Positions 1-7,496 of a stretch of DNA of 10,787 nucleotides are shown here, one piece after another. The first letter of the stretch is position 1; every line of letters starts with the position of its first letter. Origin of the DNA: Rhizobiaceae bacterium (GTDB taxonomy: Bacteria > Pseudomonadota > Alphaproteobacteria > Rhizobiales > Rhizobiaceae). Location of the stretch: the NCBI GenBank assembly GCA_028865845.1, contig JAGWJK010000073.1, forward strand, positions 1-10,787. The letters run 5' to 3'. The notes beneath the pieces are model-generated. The model saw only the letters and a list, made by a program, of their open reading frames with translations, had not been told where the DNA came from and did no database searches. The position numbers were made by a program, and so were the translations under genes.

Positions 1-502
1 CCCGCTCTCCTATGGGTCTCGCCTCGCCGTCGAGAAACCGAAGCGTCGATGTCGGGTTCAGCGTTTGTCTCTGTGCGATCGTTCGGACCGCAAATGCCGT
101 GCCATCCGGCACCGAGAGAGCTTCGCGAACATAATCCCTGGCTGCGCTGATCACCTGCAGGTAGGACCCATCAGGATATCCGGCATAGACGCTCGTCGCG
201 TCGGGAACGCTTCGCAGAATTTCGAGAAAGAATTCCTGCTTCGCCTCCAGATCCTGCGGCGGCGGAGAAATGAGCTGCGGCAGGGTCGAGGCGAGCGCGA
301 TCGCCTCGGTACCTCCCTGCAGCGTGTTGCGGTATCCCTCGATCAGACGCAGGCTCATCTGGCGCATCTGCTGCGTCCCGGCCTGCACCGCAGCATCGCG
401 TCCATGGAGGAAGGCCAGCCAGATGATCGGCGCCGACGTGCAAAGCAGAGACGCCACGACCAAGACGCCAAGATGCAGTCTTAGAGGTTTAGACCAGTGC
501 AC
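1..502 (-). CDS. Membrane-anchored sensor protein, N-terminal part only (possible adenylate/guanylate cyclase type)
   Basis: An open frame enters from the left edge and begins at a GTG at 502, giving about 167 residues with no stop. The start is well fixed: an in-frame TAG lies a few codons upstream, no other start codon intervenes, and a GGGGGGAA stretch sits just upstream as a ribosome binding site. The protein opens with a short basic stretch and one hydrophobic segment (about residues 9-32), then a predicted extracytoplasmic region. That region contains a helical part (about 39-75) and a VYAGYPDGSY-like strand (about 105-114), which resembles Cache/PDC-type sensor domains found ahead of class III cyclases and other signalling outputs. 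The catalytic or output domain would lie to the left of the window, so the enzyme class is inference. It could equally be a histidine kinase, diguanylate cyclase or chemoreceptor. It is transcribed away from gluP. Confidence 0.6.
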   Translation of the reverse strand, partial: MHWSKPLRLHLGVLVVASLLCTSAPIIWLAFLHGRDAAVQAGTQQMRQMSLRLIEGYRNTLQGGTEAIALASTLPQLISPPPQDLEAKQEFFLEILRSVPDATSVYAGYPDGSYLQVISAARDYVREALSVPDGTAFAVRTIAQRQTLNPTSTLRFLDGEARPIGER

Positions 503-551
503 GAAATTCCCCCCGAAACGCGGACACGTTCCGGCAACCTATCATCTCAGT

Positions 552-685
552 GCTCGTTTTGCCGAGCGGGAATAAACATGCCGGCGACGGCAAGTTGCAG
601 CTTCCTGAAAGCTGCCTTGGAAGGCACCAGGAGTTCTGCGACCGTACGCGGATAACAAGTGTGCGGCGGCGGTGAATCTCCGCCG
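552..685. repeat. Cluster of short inverted repeats (potential hairpins)
   Basis: Four inverted repeats stand close together: GCTCG/CGAGC (552-556 with 563-567), TGCCG/CGGCA closing a GCGA tetraloop (579-592), GCAGCTT/AAGCTGC with a 5-base loop (597-615), and CGGCGG/CCGCCG with a 7-base loop (667-685). A near-palindrome TGCCTT-GG-AAGGCA (613-626) overlaps the third. The arms are perfect, but short arms occur often by chance in GC-rich DNA. The cluster could be a structured leader of the leftward sensor gene, part of a small RNA, or operator sites. No T-tract follows any of them on either strand, so they are not classical terminators. Confidence 0.35.
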
Positions 686-887
686 GCAATGCTCAACGCC
701 GCAACCTGAACGCAATGATTTCCATGAAACTCGCATCGGTGCGGCTTCACCGCCCAGGCGTCCCGCTCACCGCATCCCGGCATTGCAGAATCCGCATCGC
801 TAGCATGCTATCAATCTCGGACCAATCGCCTATATCTCCTTTTGCGGCTTCGAGTCACCGCGCTCCTCGCGATTTCCCGGCCAGCCG

Positions 888-916
888 TTGCCAGCTCGCC
901 AATTAAGAGCATATTA
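888..916 (+). promoter_or_regulatory. Possible sigma-70-type promoter of gluP
   Basis: TTGCCA at 888-893 resembles a -35 element, and the AT-rich ATATTA at 911-916 lies 17 bases further on, in the position of a -10 element. Transcription would then begin near 922-925, leaving a leader of about 40 bases before the GTG at 966. This would also rule out the upstream GTG at 921 as the protein start. The -10 match is poor and the call rests only on sequence resemblance. Confidence 0.25.
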
Positions 917-953
917 GAGAGTGCCCTACTCTCGTCTGGCAAAACCTAAACTT

Positions 954-958
954 GAGGA
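954..958 (+). promoter_or_regulatory. Ribosome binding site deciding the gluP start
   Basis: GAGGA lies 7 bases before the GTG at 966. The upstream in-frame GTG at 921 has no comparable site, only a weak GAGAG-like run directly adjacent to it. This favours the shorter protein. Confidence 0.6.
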
Positions 959-965
959 TAAAAAA

Positions 966-2246
966 GTGGCAGGCATAGCAACCGGCTCTGCGCCCGCAAG
1001 CTCCAGTGCGTCACAGCACCAGGGACAGGGCAATTACCAATTCGCGCTCGTAGCGCTGACCTCACTCTTTTTCATGTGGGGTTTCATCACATCGCTCAAC
1101 GACATCCTGGTGCCGCATCTCCGGAATGTTTTTTCGCTAAACTACACCCAGTCGATGCTGATCCAGCTCTGCTTTTTCGGAGCTTATTTCATCGTATCGC
1201 TGCCGGCCGGCGAGCTGGTGAAGCGCATCAGCTATAAATGGGGCATCGTCGTCGGACTGGCGATCTCGGCAATCGGCTGCATACTGTTCATTCCCGCTGC
1301 CAGCATGCAGCTCTATATCCTCTTCCTGGGCGCGCTTTTTGTGCTAGCAACCGGCATCACCATCCTGCAGGTCGCCGCCAACCCCTATGTCACCGCGCTC
1401 GGCGCCCCGGATACCGCGGCAAGCCGACTGAACCTCACCCAGGCCTTCAACTCGCTCGGGACTACGCTTGCCCCCTGGTTCGGCGCATTGCTCATCCTCT
1501 CGGCGGTCACCGCCAGCGCTGACAATGCAACTCCGGCGCAGCTCGATGCGATCCATATGGCCGAAGCGAGTGCGGTGAAATTCCCCTATCTGCTCCTCAC
1601 CGTCGTACTGCTCGTGCTTGCCGCAATCTTTGCCGCGCTGAAGCTTCCGCATGTGGAGGAAGACGCCATCGATGTCGCGCATGAGGGCGGCTCGGCCTGG
1701 CAATATCGCCATCTCGTGCTCGGCGCGGTCGGCATCTTCGTCTATGTCGGCGCGGAAGTCAGCGTCGGCAGCTTTCTCGTCAATTTTCTGAGCCAACCCG
1801 ACATCGCCAATCTCTCGCAGGCCGATGCGGCGCACTATGTCTCCTATTTCTGGGGCGGCGCCATGATCGGGCGGTTCATCGGCTCGGTTGTCATGCGGTA
1901 TGTCGATGACGGCAAGGCGCTCGCTTTCAACGCCGCGATTGCTGCTATCCTCCTGATCGTCACCGTTCTGTCGACCGGCCATGTCGCCATGTGGTCGGTA
2001 CTGGCGATCGGCCTCTTCAACTCGATCATGTTTCCAACCATCTTCAGCCTGGCGCTGCACGGTCTCGGCAAATATACCAGCCAGGGATCGGGCATTCTCT
2101 GCCTCGCCATCGTCGGCGGCGCGATCCTTCCCGTCATCCAGGGCACACTTGCCGATACCATCGGCATTCATCTCGCCTTCCTGATGCCGATCATCTGCTA
2201 CGTCTACATCGCCTTCTATGGCCTCAAGGGCCACAGGATGCGGTAA
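966..2246 (+). CDS. gluP: Sugar:proton symporter of the FucP/GluP (FHS) family, probable glucose/galactose porter
   Basis: This is a 426-residue inner-membrane major facilitator protein with about 12 hydrophobic segments, close to the 438 residues of E. coli FucP. After a Ser/Ala/Gln-rich N-terminal tail (residues 1-23), helix 1 carries [16 protein letters not shown], whose D46 corresponds to the essential Asp46 of FucP. The helix 4 region reads [14 protein letters not shown], followed by [13 protein letters not shown], both hallmarks of the family. FucP has Glu135 where this protein has Gln (Q135), as I recall for glucose/galactose-type members, so fucose is less likely as substrate. Which sugar is carried is inference. 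The start is set at GTG 966 because of GAGGA at 954-958; a GTG at 921 would add 15 residues. It stands alone, with pncA 111 bases downstream. Confidence 0.85.
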   Translation: MAGIATGSAPASSSASQHQGQGNYQFALVALTSLFFMWGFITSLNDILVPHLRNVFSLNYTQSMLIQLCFFGAYFIVSLPAGELVKRISYKWGIVVGLAISAIGCILFIPAASMQLYILFLGALFVLATGITILQVAANPYVTALGAPDTAASRLNLTQAFNSLGTTLAPWFGALLILSAVTASADNATPAQLDAIHMAEASAVKFPYLLLTVVLLVLAAIFAALKLPHVEEDAIDVAHEGGSAWQYRHLVLGAVGIFVYVGAEVSVGSFLVNFLSQPDIANLSQADAAHYVSYFWGGAMIGRFIGSVVMRYVDDGKALAFNAAIAAILLIVTVLSTGHVAMWSVLAIGLFNSIMFPTIFSLALHGLGKYTSQGSGILCLAIVGGAILPVIQGTLADTIGIHLAFLMPIICYVYIAFYGLKGHRMR

Positions 2247-2259
2247 TGCTTCGAAAACC

Positions 2260-2294
2260 ATTGCGCCTCTCTACCTGTGAAAGCGGGGCGCAAT
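2260..2294 (+). terminator. Hairpin after gluP, possible terminator
   Basis: ATTGCGCC (2260-2267) and GGCGCAAT (2287-2294) are perfect inverted arms with a 19-base interval. A T-G wobble and a C-G pair can extend the stem inward. It begins 13 bases past the gluP stop. No T-tract follows, so termination is a guess; it may instead only stabilise the 3' end of the message. Confidence 0.35.
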
Positions 2295-2357
2295 AGGCTT
2301 GATCCCGTGCACTGCGCTTGGCATCGTGCTGCGCAATCGAATACGGAAGGACGGGAC

Positions 2358-2981
2358 ATGAAGGCGCTGCTGCTGATCGACATCCAGAACGGTTTCTGCC
2401 ACGGCGGTCATTTGCCGGTACCCGACGGCGACGACGTCGTCCCTGTTGCCAACAGCCTGATCGACAGCGGGAACTACGATCTCGTGGTCGCATCCCAGGA
2501 CTGGCATCCCGCCGGCCACGGCAGTTTCGCCTCCGCCCATCCCGGCAAGAAACCCTTCGAAATGGGCATGCTATCCGGCAAGCCACAGATGATGTGGCCG
2601 GACCATTGCGTCCAGGGCACCCATGATGCCGAACTGCACCCTGCGCTCCATGTCGACGGCATCGACTTCATCCAGCAGAAGGGCCAGAACTCCGCCGTCG
2701 ACAGCTACTCCGCTTTCCGCGACAACGATCAGGCCGCCCTCACCGGACTTGCGGCGCAGTTGCGCTCCGAAGGCATCACCGAGCTCGATCTCTGCGGGCT
2801 GGCGACCGACTATTGCGTCAAGTTCTCGGCGCTCGATGCCGTAGAAATGCTACCTGGGGTCACGGTCCGCTTCATCGAGGACGGCAGCCGCGGTATTGAT
2901 CCGGCAGGCGTGCAAGCGGCCATCGCCGAGATGCGCACGCGCGGCGTCGCCGTTATCACCAGCGAACAGGCACTTGCTTAA
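2358..2981 (+). CDS. pncA: Nicotinamidase (pyrazinamidase)
   Basis: This cytoplasmic hydrolase converts nicotinamide to nicotinate and ammonia in NAD salvage. The 207-residue product matches the usual family length and is a complete isochorismatase-fold protein. The catalytic triad is visible: D8 in LLIDIQNGF, K108 in QQKGQNS and C153 in LATDYCV. Metal ligands are D48 and H50 in SQDWHP and H83 in WPDHCVQGT, the latter a strong nicotinamidase signature. ATG 2358 is chosen because GGAAGG (2345-2350) lies 7 bases upstream and the conserved MKALLLIDIQ N-terminus begins there; the frame stays open upstream but adds unconserved sequence. In other proteobacteria pncA often sits near pncB, but no pncB is seen here. 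Neighbours gluP and the glycosyltransferase are on the same strand at gaps of about 110 and 70 bases, so an operon is not clear. Confidence 0.95.
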   Translation: MKALLLIDIQNGFCHGGHLPVPDGDDVVPVANSLIDSGNYDLVVASQDWHPAGHGSFASAHPGKKPFEMGMLSGKPQMMWPDHCVQGTHDAELHPALHVDGIDFIQQKGQNSAVDSYSAFRDNDQAALTGLAAQLRSEGITELDLCGLATDYCVKFSALDAVEMLPGVTVRFIEDGSRGIDPAGVQAAIAEMRTRGVAVITSEQALA

Positions 2982-3054
2982 AATCGCAACTATCGGACTA
3001 AGCCTTCTCTAAAGAAAATCGTGCAGACTATCCTCAATACCAAAGATATTGGGA

Positions 3055-4149
3055 ATGACGTCCGTGCAGTCGATTACCATCAATGGCCGTTTCCTGGGGC
3101 AGCCCCTCTCCGGTGTACAGCGTTTTGCCCGTGAACTGACGCTGGCGCTTGATCGCAAGATCGCAGCCGGCGCCATCCCCGCAGCGCTGAAGGGCCTGAC
3201 ATGGCGGCTGGCCGTGCCGCGCGATACACCGGTCGACCTCGGACTTTCCGCCATCGAGATCGACGCCTTCAGCTCGGGGCCCGGCCACGTTTGGGAACAG
3301 ACGGCGCTGCTGGCGCATTCGCGCGGCGGCCGGCTCATCGGCTTCGGCGGCAGCGGACCGCTGCTGCATCGCCGCCAGGCCGTGGTAATCCACGACGTCA
3401 CCATTTTCCGCCACCCGGAATCCTTCAAGCGCAGCTACCGCCTGCTGCACGGCGCCCTCGGCTCCATACTCACGCGCACCGCAAAGATCGGCACCGTCTC
3501 GGAGTTCTCTCGCCGGGAGCTGGCCTCGGTCTTCCACGTTCCCTCCGATGGCATCGACGTCGTCTATAACGCAGTCGATCATTTCGCCGCCATCAAGCCG
3601 GACGAAACCATCATCGAACGCCTCGGCCTGAAATCGAATGCCTTCTTCCTGCTGGTCGGCACGATGAAGCCGAACAAGAATCTCGATTTCGCCATCCGCG
3701 CCTTCGAAGCCCTCGGCGATTCCGAGCAGAAGTTGGTCGTAGTCGGCGGAACGGCGCCGAGCGTCTTCAAATCGGAAGGCTCGCAATCGAATGATCGCAT
3801 GCTGTTTCCGGGCCGACTGACCGATGCCGAGATCGCGGCGCTGGAACGGCACGCCACCGCCTTCGTGTTTCCAAGCCTCTATGAAGGCTTCGGCATTCCG
3901 CCGCTTGAAGCGATGACACAGGGCTGCCCGGTGCTGGCTGCCAATATCCCCGCCGTGCGTGAGGCGTCCGGCACGGCCGCCCTCTACTTCGACCCCACGA
4001 AACCGGAGGAGCTTGTCGGCGCCATGCGCCGCATCGCCGGCGACGACACCTTGCGCGAAGAGCTGCGCCGCAGAGGCCGCAACAATGTCGCCCGCTTCTC
4101 CTGGGATCGCAGCGCCGACCGGGTGCTGACCATGCTTGAGGATCTCTGA
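3055..4149 (+). CDS. Glycosyltransferase, family GT4 (GT-B fold)
   Basis: The 364-residue product is a retaining GT4-type transferase that would move a sugar from a nucleotide-sugar donor to an acceptor, probably in surface polysaccharide synthesis. The N-terminal acceptor domain has GVQRFAREL (20-28), typical of the family, and a VIHDVTIFRHPE stretch (111-122). IGTVSEFSRREL (145-156) leads toward the second domain. The C-terminal donor domain opens with FLLVGTMKPNKNL (198-210) and contains YEGFGIPPLEAM, where E277 and E285 form the EX7E motif. No signal peptide or membrane span is seen, so the enzyme is cytosolic or peripheral. The start is uncertain: ATG 3055 has little ribosome binding site, while GTG 3064 has GGGA nine bases upstream and would remove three residues. 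The acceptor and sugar cannot be read from the sequence. It converges on a flippase gene. Confidence 0.88.
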   Translation: MTSVQSITINGRFLGQPLSGVQRFARELTLALDRKIAAGAIPAALKGLTWRLAVPRDTPVDLGLSAIEIDAFSSGPGHVWEQTALLAHSRGGRLIGFGGSGPLLHRRQAVVIHDVTIFRHPESFKRSYRLLHGALGSILTRTAKIGTVSEFSRRELASVFHVPSDGIDVVYNAVDHFAAIKPDETIIERLGLKSNAFFLLVGTMKPNKNLDFAIRAFEALGDSEQKLVVVGGTAPSVFKSEGSQSNDRMLFPGRLTDAEIAALERHATAFVFPSLYEGFGIPPLEAMTQGCPVLAANIPAVREASGTAALYFDPTKPEELVGAMRRIAGDDTLREELRRRGRNNVARFSWDRSADRVLTMLEDL

Positions 4150-4161
4150 TCTACGGAAACG

Positions 4162-4181
4162 CGAAGCGGCTTTCCGCTTCG
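4162..4181. terminator. Bidirectional hairpin between the glycosyltransferase and flippase genes
   Basis: CGAAGCGG (4162-4169) and CCGCTTCG (4174-4181) form a perfect 8-bp stem around a CTTT loop. It lies between two convergent genes, 12 bases from each stop, which is where a shared terminator is expected. Neither side has a real T-tract, only a short TTT on the leftward side. Confidence 0.55.
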
Positions 4182-4193
4182 GCGCGACCCGTC

Positions 4194-5594
4194 TTAGGAC
4201 AGTACCCGCGGACGAAACATCTTGACGAAATAGCTGTAGAGGCCGAGCAGGCAAAAGCCCGCACCGCCGACGATGCCTGCGCCGACGGAAGCCCATAACG
4301 AATAGTCAAAGCCGGCGGTTACCAGCACCGGGATGGCAAGTCCGGCTGCGGAGAGCACCACCGGCTGCCAGATGAAATCGAAGGGCAGCGACATCAGCAC
4401 CTTCACGCCGACGATAACAGCGATCAGCGCACCGACCATGCCGCCTGCCATCAGTGCGCCGTCGGTAAATGCCCCGAGGTAACCGCCCGCCAGAACGCCG
4501 ACATTGAGCAGCACGCAATCCGCCACCGCCAACAGGAAGATCGAGAGCAACCGGTGACGCAGATGCGCCGGTGTCGGCAGCATGTTGAGTGTCAGCGCCC
4601 GGCAAACGGAAAGGCCGGTCACGAAAGGTGCCGCGCCGAGAAAGCCGTCCCTGAGGCCGGCGGCGATGACGAAATGGCCGACCGGTTGCAGCAGTGCGAA
4701 AATCCCGGCGGCCGTCATCAGCGTGAACCCGGTCAGCAGCGAATAATAGCCGCCGAGCTGCCGCCGAAGTACCGGCGTCGCCCCTTCTCGATCGTAGGTC
4801 GCGACCACGTCGGGATATTGGATGGCCTGCAGGGCAGAAACGATCAGCACGAACGGGCGTTGCAGCAGGTCGAGCGCCAGCAGCGCGCCCGCCGCTCCTC
4901 CCGCTCCCAGGACCGCCGTCAGGATCGACTTCACGCCAAGCGGCGCCAAAAGCCCGACCACCGATGCCCCAGCGGCGACGCTGCCATAGACGAAATGCTT
5001 GCGTACCAGCGGTGGCTGAAAGCCGGCGGCCTCGCGCAGGCTGTTGCGCGTCAGCACGACGGCAAGCGCGGTGTAGGCGATATAACCGGCAAGCAGGCCG
5101 GCAACCGTATAGGTGAAGCTTGGCGAGATCGCTGCGCCCGCCAGGGTTCCAACGGCGAGAATAGTGGCGCGCGAGCCCTGCAGCCGTGAAAACGCTCTAA
5201 ATTCCTGCCGAAAGCGCAGCATGGTCAGATGCAGATCGCTGCCGCCCTGGAATATCGCAACAAACCCGCCCAGCAGCGCAATCTCGCTCGGTACGGAAAA
5301 GAAGATGGAAACCACGGCGGCAAGAATGCACAAAACCGCGCAGGCGGCGAATTCGACGGTCAAGGCCATGCGCTCCGCAGCCTCGCTGCCGGGCGCCTGC
5401 CCCGGATAGAAGCGGCTGCAGGCAAAGCGAATCCATTCGAAGCAGAAGATCGCGGTAAACTGGCTGATGGATATGAACAACGAATAAGCGGCGTAGTCTG
5501 CCGGCGACAGCAGGTGCGCGACCGCGATCAGCAGCCCGAAAGCCACCGCTGCCTGATAGAAATATGCCGCCAATGCCACGATCTTTGCCATATC
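4194..5594 (-). CDS. Polysaccharide/oligosaccharide flippase-like membrane protein (Wzx/PST type)
   Basis: The 466-residue product is almost wholly hydrophobic, with roughly 12-14 membrane segments joined by short basic loops, the shape of MOP-superfamily lipid-linked oligosaccharide flippases. The N-terminus, with LLSPADYAAYSLFISISQF after helix 1 and WIRFACSRFYPG after helix 2, matches the pattern of O-antigen and exopolysaccharide translocases. Its expected job is to move undecaprenyl-linked glycans across the inner membrane; the substrate is unknown. Start choice is weak: ATG 5594 begins a normal N-terminus just ahead of helix 1 but has no clear ribosome binding site. An in-frame GTG at 5678 would add 28 residues including an extra hydrophobic stretch and also lacks one. 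The gene is divergent from panC and convergent with the glycosyltransferase, its only possible glycan partner here. Confidence 0.8.
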   Translation of the reverse strand, partial: DMAKIVALAAYFYQAAVAFGLLIAVAHLLSPADYAAYSLFISISQFTAIFCFEWIRFACSRFYPGQAPGSEAAERMALTVEFAACAVLCILAAVVSIFFSVPSEIALLGGFVAIFQGGSDLHLTMLRFRQEFRAFSRLQGSRATILAVGTLAGAAISPSFTYTVAGLLAGYIAYTALAVVLTRNSLREAAGFQPPLVRKHFVYGSVAAGASVVGLLAPLGVKSILTAVLGAGGAAGALLALDLLQRPFVLIVSALQAIQYPDVVATYDREGATPVLRRQLGGYYSLLTGFTLMTAAGIFALLQPVGHFVIAAGLRDGFLGAAPFVTGLSVCRALTLNMLPTPAHLRHRLLSIFLLAVADCVLLNVGVLAGGYLGAFTDGALMAGGMVGALIAVIVGVKVLMSLPFDFIWQPVVLSAAGLAIPVLVTAGFDYSLWASVGAGIVGGAGFCLLGLYSYFVKMFRPRVLS

Positions 5595-5797
5595 GGCAGC
5601 TAACAGCAAAAAGCTGAGAAAACCGCTAAGGCATATGAGAAAATGCTGAGGAACGAGGCGTGCCTTCGCTGCAAGCACATGGCACGCCGCAGCGCCGAAT
5701 TGCTATTTTGCACCGCACACGCTAGAAGCTCCCTCCAATTTAAGGGGTGGAGACGGAAAGGCACTTGATTGCGCCCAACCGTGCGGAGGAGCATTAG
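5595..5797. promoter_or_regulatory. Divergent promoter region of the flippase gene and panCB
   Basis: This 203-base gap must drive panC rightward and the flippase leftward. Rightward, TTGCTA (5700-5705) and GCTAGA (5721-5726) are only 15 bases apart and make a poor promoter candidate. I see no clear operator. If the flippase begins at GTG 5678, the gap shrinks to about 120 bases. Confidence 0.3.
5785..5791 (+). promoter_or_regulatory. Strong ribosome binding site of panC
   Basis: GGAGGAG lies 6 bases ahead of the ATG at 5798, close to a full anti-16S complement. It fixes the start and suggests efficient translation of the operon's first gene. Confidence 0.8.
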
Positions 5798-6673
5798 ATG
5801 GAAACGATCAGCACGATCGCTGCCTTGCGTGAACGCCTGGCCACGCATCGCCGCGCCGGCAGGCGCATCGGCTTCGTGCCGACGATGGGCTATCTGCATG
5901 CAGGCCACATGGAACTCGTCAGCCGCGCCAAAGCCGAGAACGACGTTGTGGTTGTCTCGATCTTCGTCAATCCCCTGCAGTTCGGTGCCAACGAGGACCT
6001 GGCGAAATATCCGCGTGATCTCGAGCGCGACAGCGCCATGCTGCGGGAGGCCGGGGGCGATGTCCTGTTCGCACCTGAAGTTGCCGACATGTATCCGCAG
6101 CCGATGGCGACATTTGTCGATGTGCCGAAGCTTGGGATGGAGCTGGAAGGCGCCGTACGCCCCGGCCATTTCTCCGGCGTTGCCACCGTCGTCACCAAGC
6201 TTTTCAACATCGTCCAGCCGGACAGCGCCTATTTCGGCGAAAAAGACTATCAGCAGGTGGCTATCATCCGGCGCATGGTCGAAGACCTTGCGCAGCCGGT
6301 CCGGGTTGTGCCGGTCCCGACCGTTCGCGACGCCGACGGCCTGGCGCTCTCCTCGCGCAATACCTACCTCTCGAACGAGGAACGAGCCGCCGCGGTCATC
6401 GTGCCGAAGGCGCTCGACGAAGCCGAACGGCGCTATGGTAGTGGCGAAGACGATCCCGCAGCCCTCGAAAAGGCGCTCCGTGATTTTATCGCAGCAGAGC
6501 CCTTGGCGACGGCCGAAGTCGTCGCCGTTCGTCATCCGGACACATTGCAGGAACTGACGGCGCTTCAGGGTCAGCGGATCCTGGTCGCCCTGTTCGTCCG
6601 TATCGGTTCAACGCGGCTGCTCGACAACCGCGTCTTCGGCCAGGATCAGGCCGCCGTCGAAGGAGCCTTTTGA
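5798..6673 (+). CDS. panC: Pantothenate synthetase (pantoate--beta-alanine ligase)
   Basis: This enzyme joins pantoate and beta-alanine using ATP, through a pantoyl-adenylate intermediate, the last step of vitamin B5 synthesis. The 291-residue product is of normal length and complete. Family motifs appear in order: [16 protein letters not shown] with the HIGH-like HAGH at 34-37; [10 protein letters not shown] (54-63), with Q61 of the pantoate site; [12 protein letters not shown] (121-132); YFGEKDYQQ (145-153), with K149 expected to contact ATP; and the KMSKS-equivalent LSSRNTYLS (184-192). It is cytoplasmic and probably dimeric by analogy with its family. The next gene, panB, begins one base past its stop, so the two are co-transcribed and probably translationally coupled. 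Confidence 0.97.
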   Translation: METISTIAALRERLATHRRAGRRIGFVPTMGYLHAGHMELVSRAKAENDVVVVSIFVNPLQFGANEDLAKYPRDLERDSAMLREAGGDVLFAPEVADMYPQPMATFVDVPKLGMELEGAVRPGHFSGVATVVTKLFNIVQPDSAYFGEKDYQQVAIIRRMVEDLAQPVRVVPVPTVRDADGLALSSRNTYLSNEERAAAVIVPKALDEAERRYGSGEDDPAALEKALRDFIAAEPLATAEVVAVRHPDTLQELTALQGQRILVALFVRIGSTRLLDNRVFGQDQAAVEGAF

Positions 6674-6674
6674 G

Positions 6675-7496
6675 ATGAGCGCCACCGGCCAGACCAAACG
6701 CATCATGCCCGCCCGGATCGAAGCGATGAAGGGCACGCGCCCCATCGTCTGCCTGACGGCTTACACCACGCCGATCGCCCGCCTGCTCGACCCGCACTGC
6801 GACCTGCTCCTCGTCGGCGATTCGCTTGGCATGGTGCTTTACGGCATGGATACGACGGTCGGCGTGACGATGGAGATGATGATCGCGCACGGACAGGCCG
6901 TGATGCGAGGCGCGAAGAAGGCCTGCGTCATCGTCGATCTGCCGTTTGGCTCCTATCAGGAATCGAAGGAGCAGGCATTTCGAAGTGCTGCCCGGATACT
7001 GAAGGAGACTGGCTGTGACGGCGTCAAGCTCGAAGGCGGCGAAGAGATGGCCGAGACGGTTGCCTTCCTCGCGGCTCGCGGCGTACCTGTTTTCGGCCAT
7101 GTCGGATTGATGCCGCAACAGGTCAACGCCGTCGGCGGCTACCGATCGCTCGGCCGCTCCGACACGGAGGCCGAGAAAATACGACGCGATGCTGCGGCCA
7201 TCGCCAAGGCCGGAGCCTTCGCCCTGGTGATAGAGGGGACGGTGGAACCGCTTGCCCGCGAAATCACGGCGTCGATCGATATCCCCACCATCGGCATCGG
7301 CGCGTCCCCCGCCTGCGATGGCCAGATTCTCGTGTCAGACGACATGCTCGGGCTCTTCAACGACTTCAAACCCCGCTTCGTCAAACATTTCGCCGAACTG
7401 GCACCGATGGTTTCCAAAGCGGCGGAGGCCTATGCGGAAGAAGTGAAGGCGCGGATCTTTCCGGGCGCGGAGCATACGTTTCAGGTCAAGAAGTGA
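6675..7496 (+). CDS. panB: 3-methyl-2-oxobutanoate hydroxymethyltransferase (ketopantoate hydroxymethyltransferase)
   Basis: This enzyme transfers a one-carbon unit from 5,10-methylene-tetrahydrofolate to alpha-ketoisovalerate, making ketopantoate, the first committed step toward pantothenate. The 273-residue product is a full-length TIM-barrel PanB. Metal-binding and catalytic residues are visible: D49 in [10 protein letters not shown]88 in [10 protein letters not shown]118 and E120 in GVKLEGG, and E187 in [15 protein letters not shown] (141-148) and [14 protein letters not shown] (207-220) complete the signature. ATG 6675 begins one base after the panC stop, with AGGAG (6661-6665) inside the end of panC nine bases upstream. 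The gene ends ..Lys-Lys-TGA inside a hairpin shared with the convergent gene at 7507-7755. The reductase PanE/IlvC and aspartate decarboxylase PanD needed to complete the pathway are not in the window. Confidence 0.97.
   Translation: MSATGQTKRIMPARIEAMKGTRPIVCLTAYTTPIARLLDPHCDLLLVGDSLGMVLYGMDTTVGVTMEMMIAHGQAVMRGAKKACVIVDLPFGSYQESKEQAFRSAARILKETGCDGVKLEGGEEMAETVAFLAARGVPVFGHVGLMPQQVNAVGGYRSLGRSDTEAEKIRRDAAAIAKAGAFALVIEGTVEPLAREITASIDIPTIGIGASPACDGQILVSDDMLGLFNDFKPRFVKHFAELAPMVSKAAEAYAEEVKARIFPGAEHTFQVKK

Larger units (their letters stand above)
503..965. other. Gene-free gap between the divergent sensor gene and gluP
   Basis: About 460 bases contain no convincing gene. The short frames present on both strands have no recognisable protein character, are rich in Arg, Cys, His and Ser, and lack good ribosome binding sites. 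The gap must hold divergent promoters for the sensor gene (leftward) and gluP (rightward). Its left half carries a run of short inverted repeats (552-685). Its right half has a perfect 10-bp palindrome, TAGCATGCTA, at 801-810 and a possible promoter close to gluP. I could not match any known riboswitch or small RNA. Confidence 0.6.

Noticed and set aside
576..690. A cobalamin or FMN riboswitch
   Set aside because: I compared the hairpin region with the conserved boxes I remember for these classes and found no match; the downstream genes also do not fit.
547..906. Small open frames in the gap (547-783 minus, 715-906 plus) as possible small proteins
   Set aside because: They have no convincing ribosome binding site, no recognisable domain and an erratic composition; either could be chance in GC-rich DNA.
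1344..2261. A 305-residue minus-strand frame opposite gluP
   Set aside because: Its highly charged composition is what the complement of a membrane-protein gene gives; the plus strand has conserved family motifs throughout.
3034..4296. A 420-residue open frame on the minus strand opposite the glycosyltransferase
   Set aside because: It mirrors the codon positions of a clear GT4 gene, is rich in Arg, Asp, Glu and Gly as antisense frames in GC-rich DNA are, and shows no recognisable motif.
5600..6557. Long frames overlapping panC on both strands (5600-6535 minus, 5769-6557 plus)
   Set aside because: panC is unambiguous by motifs and has a strong ribosome binding site; the other frames are low-complexity Arg/Ser/Pro-rich or charged shadows.
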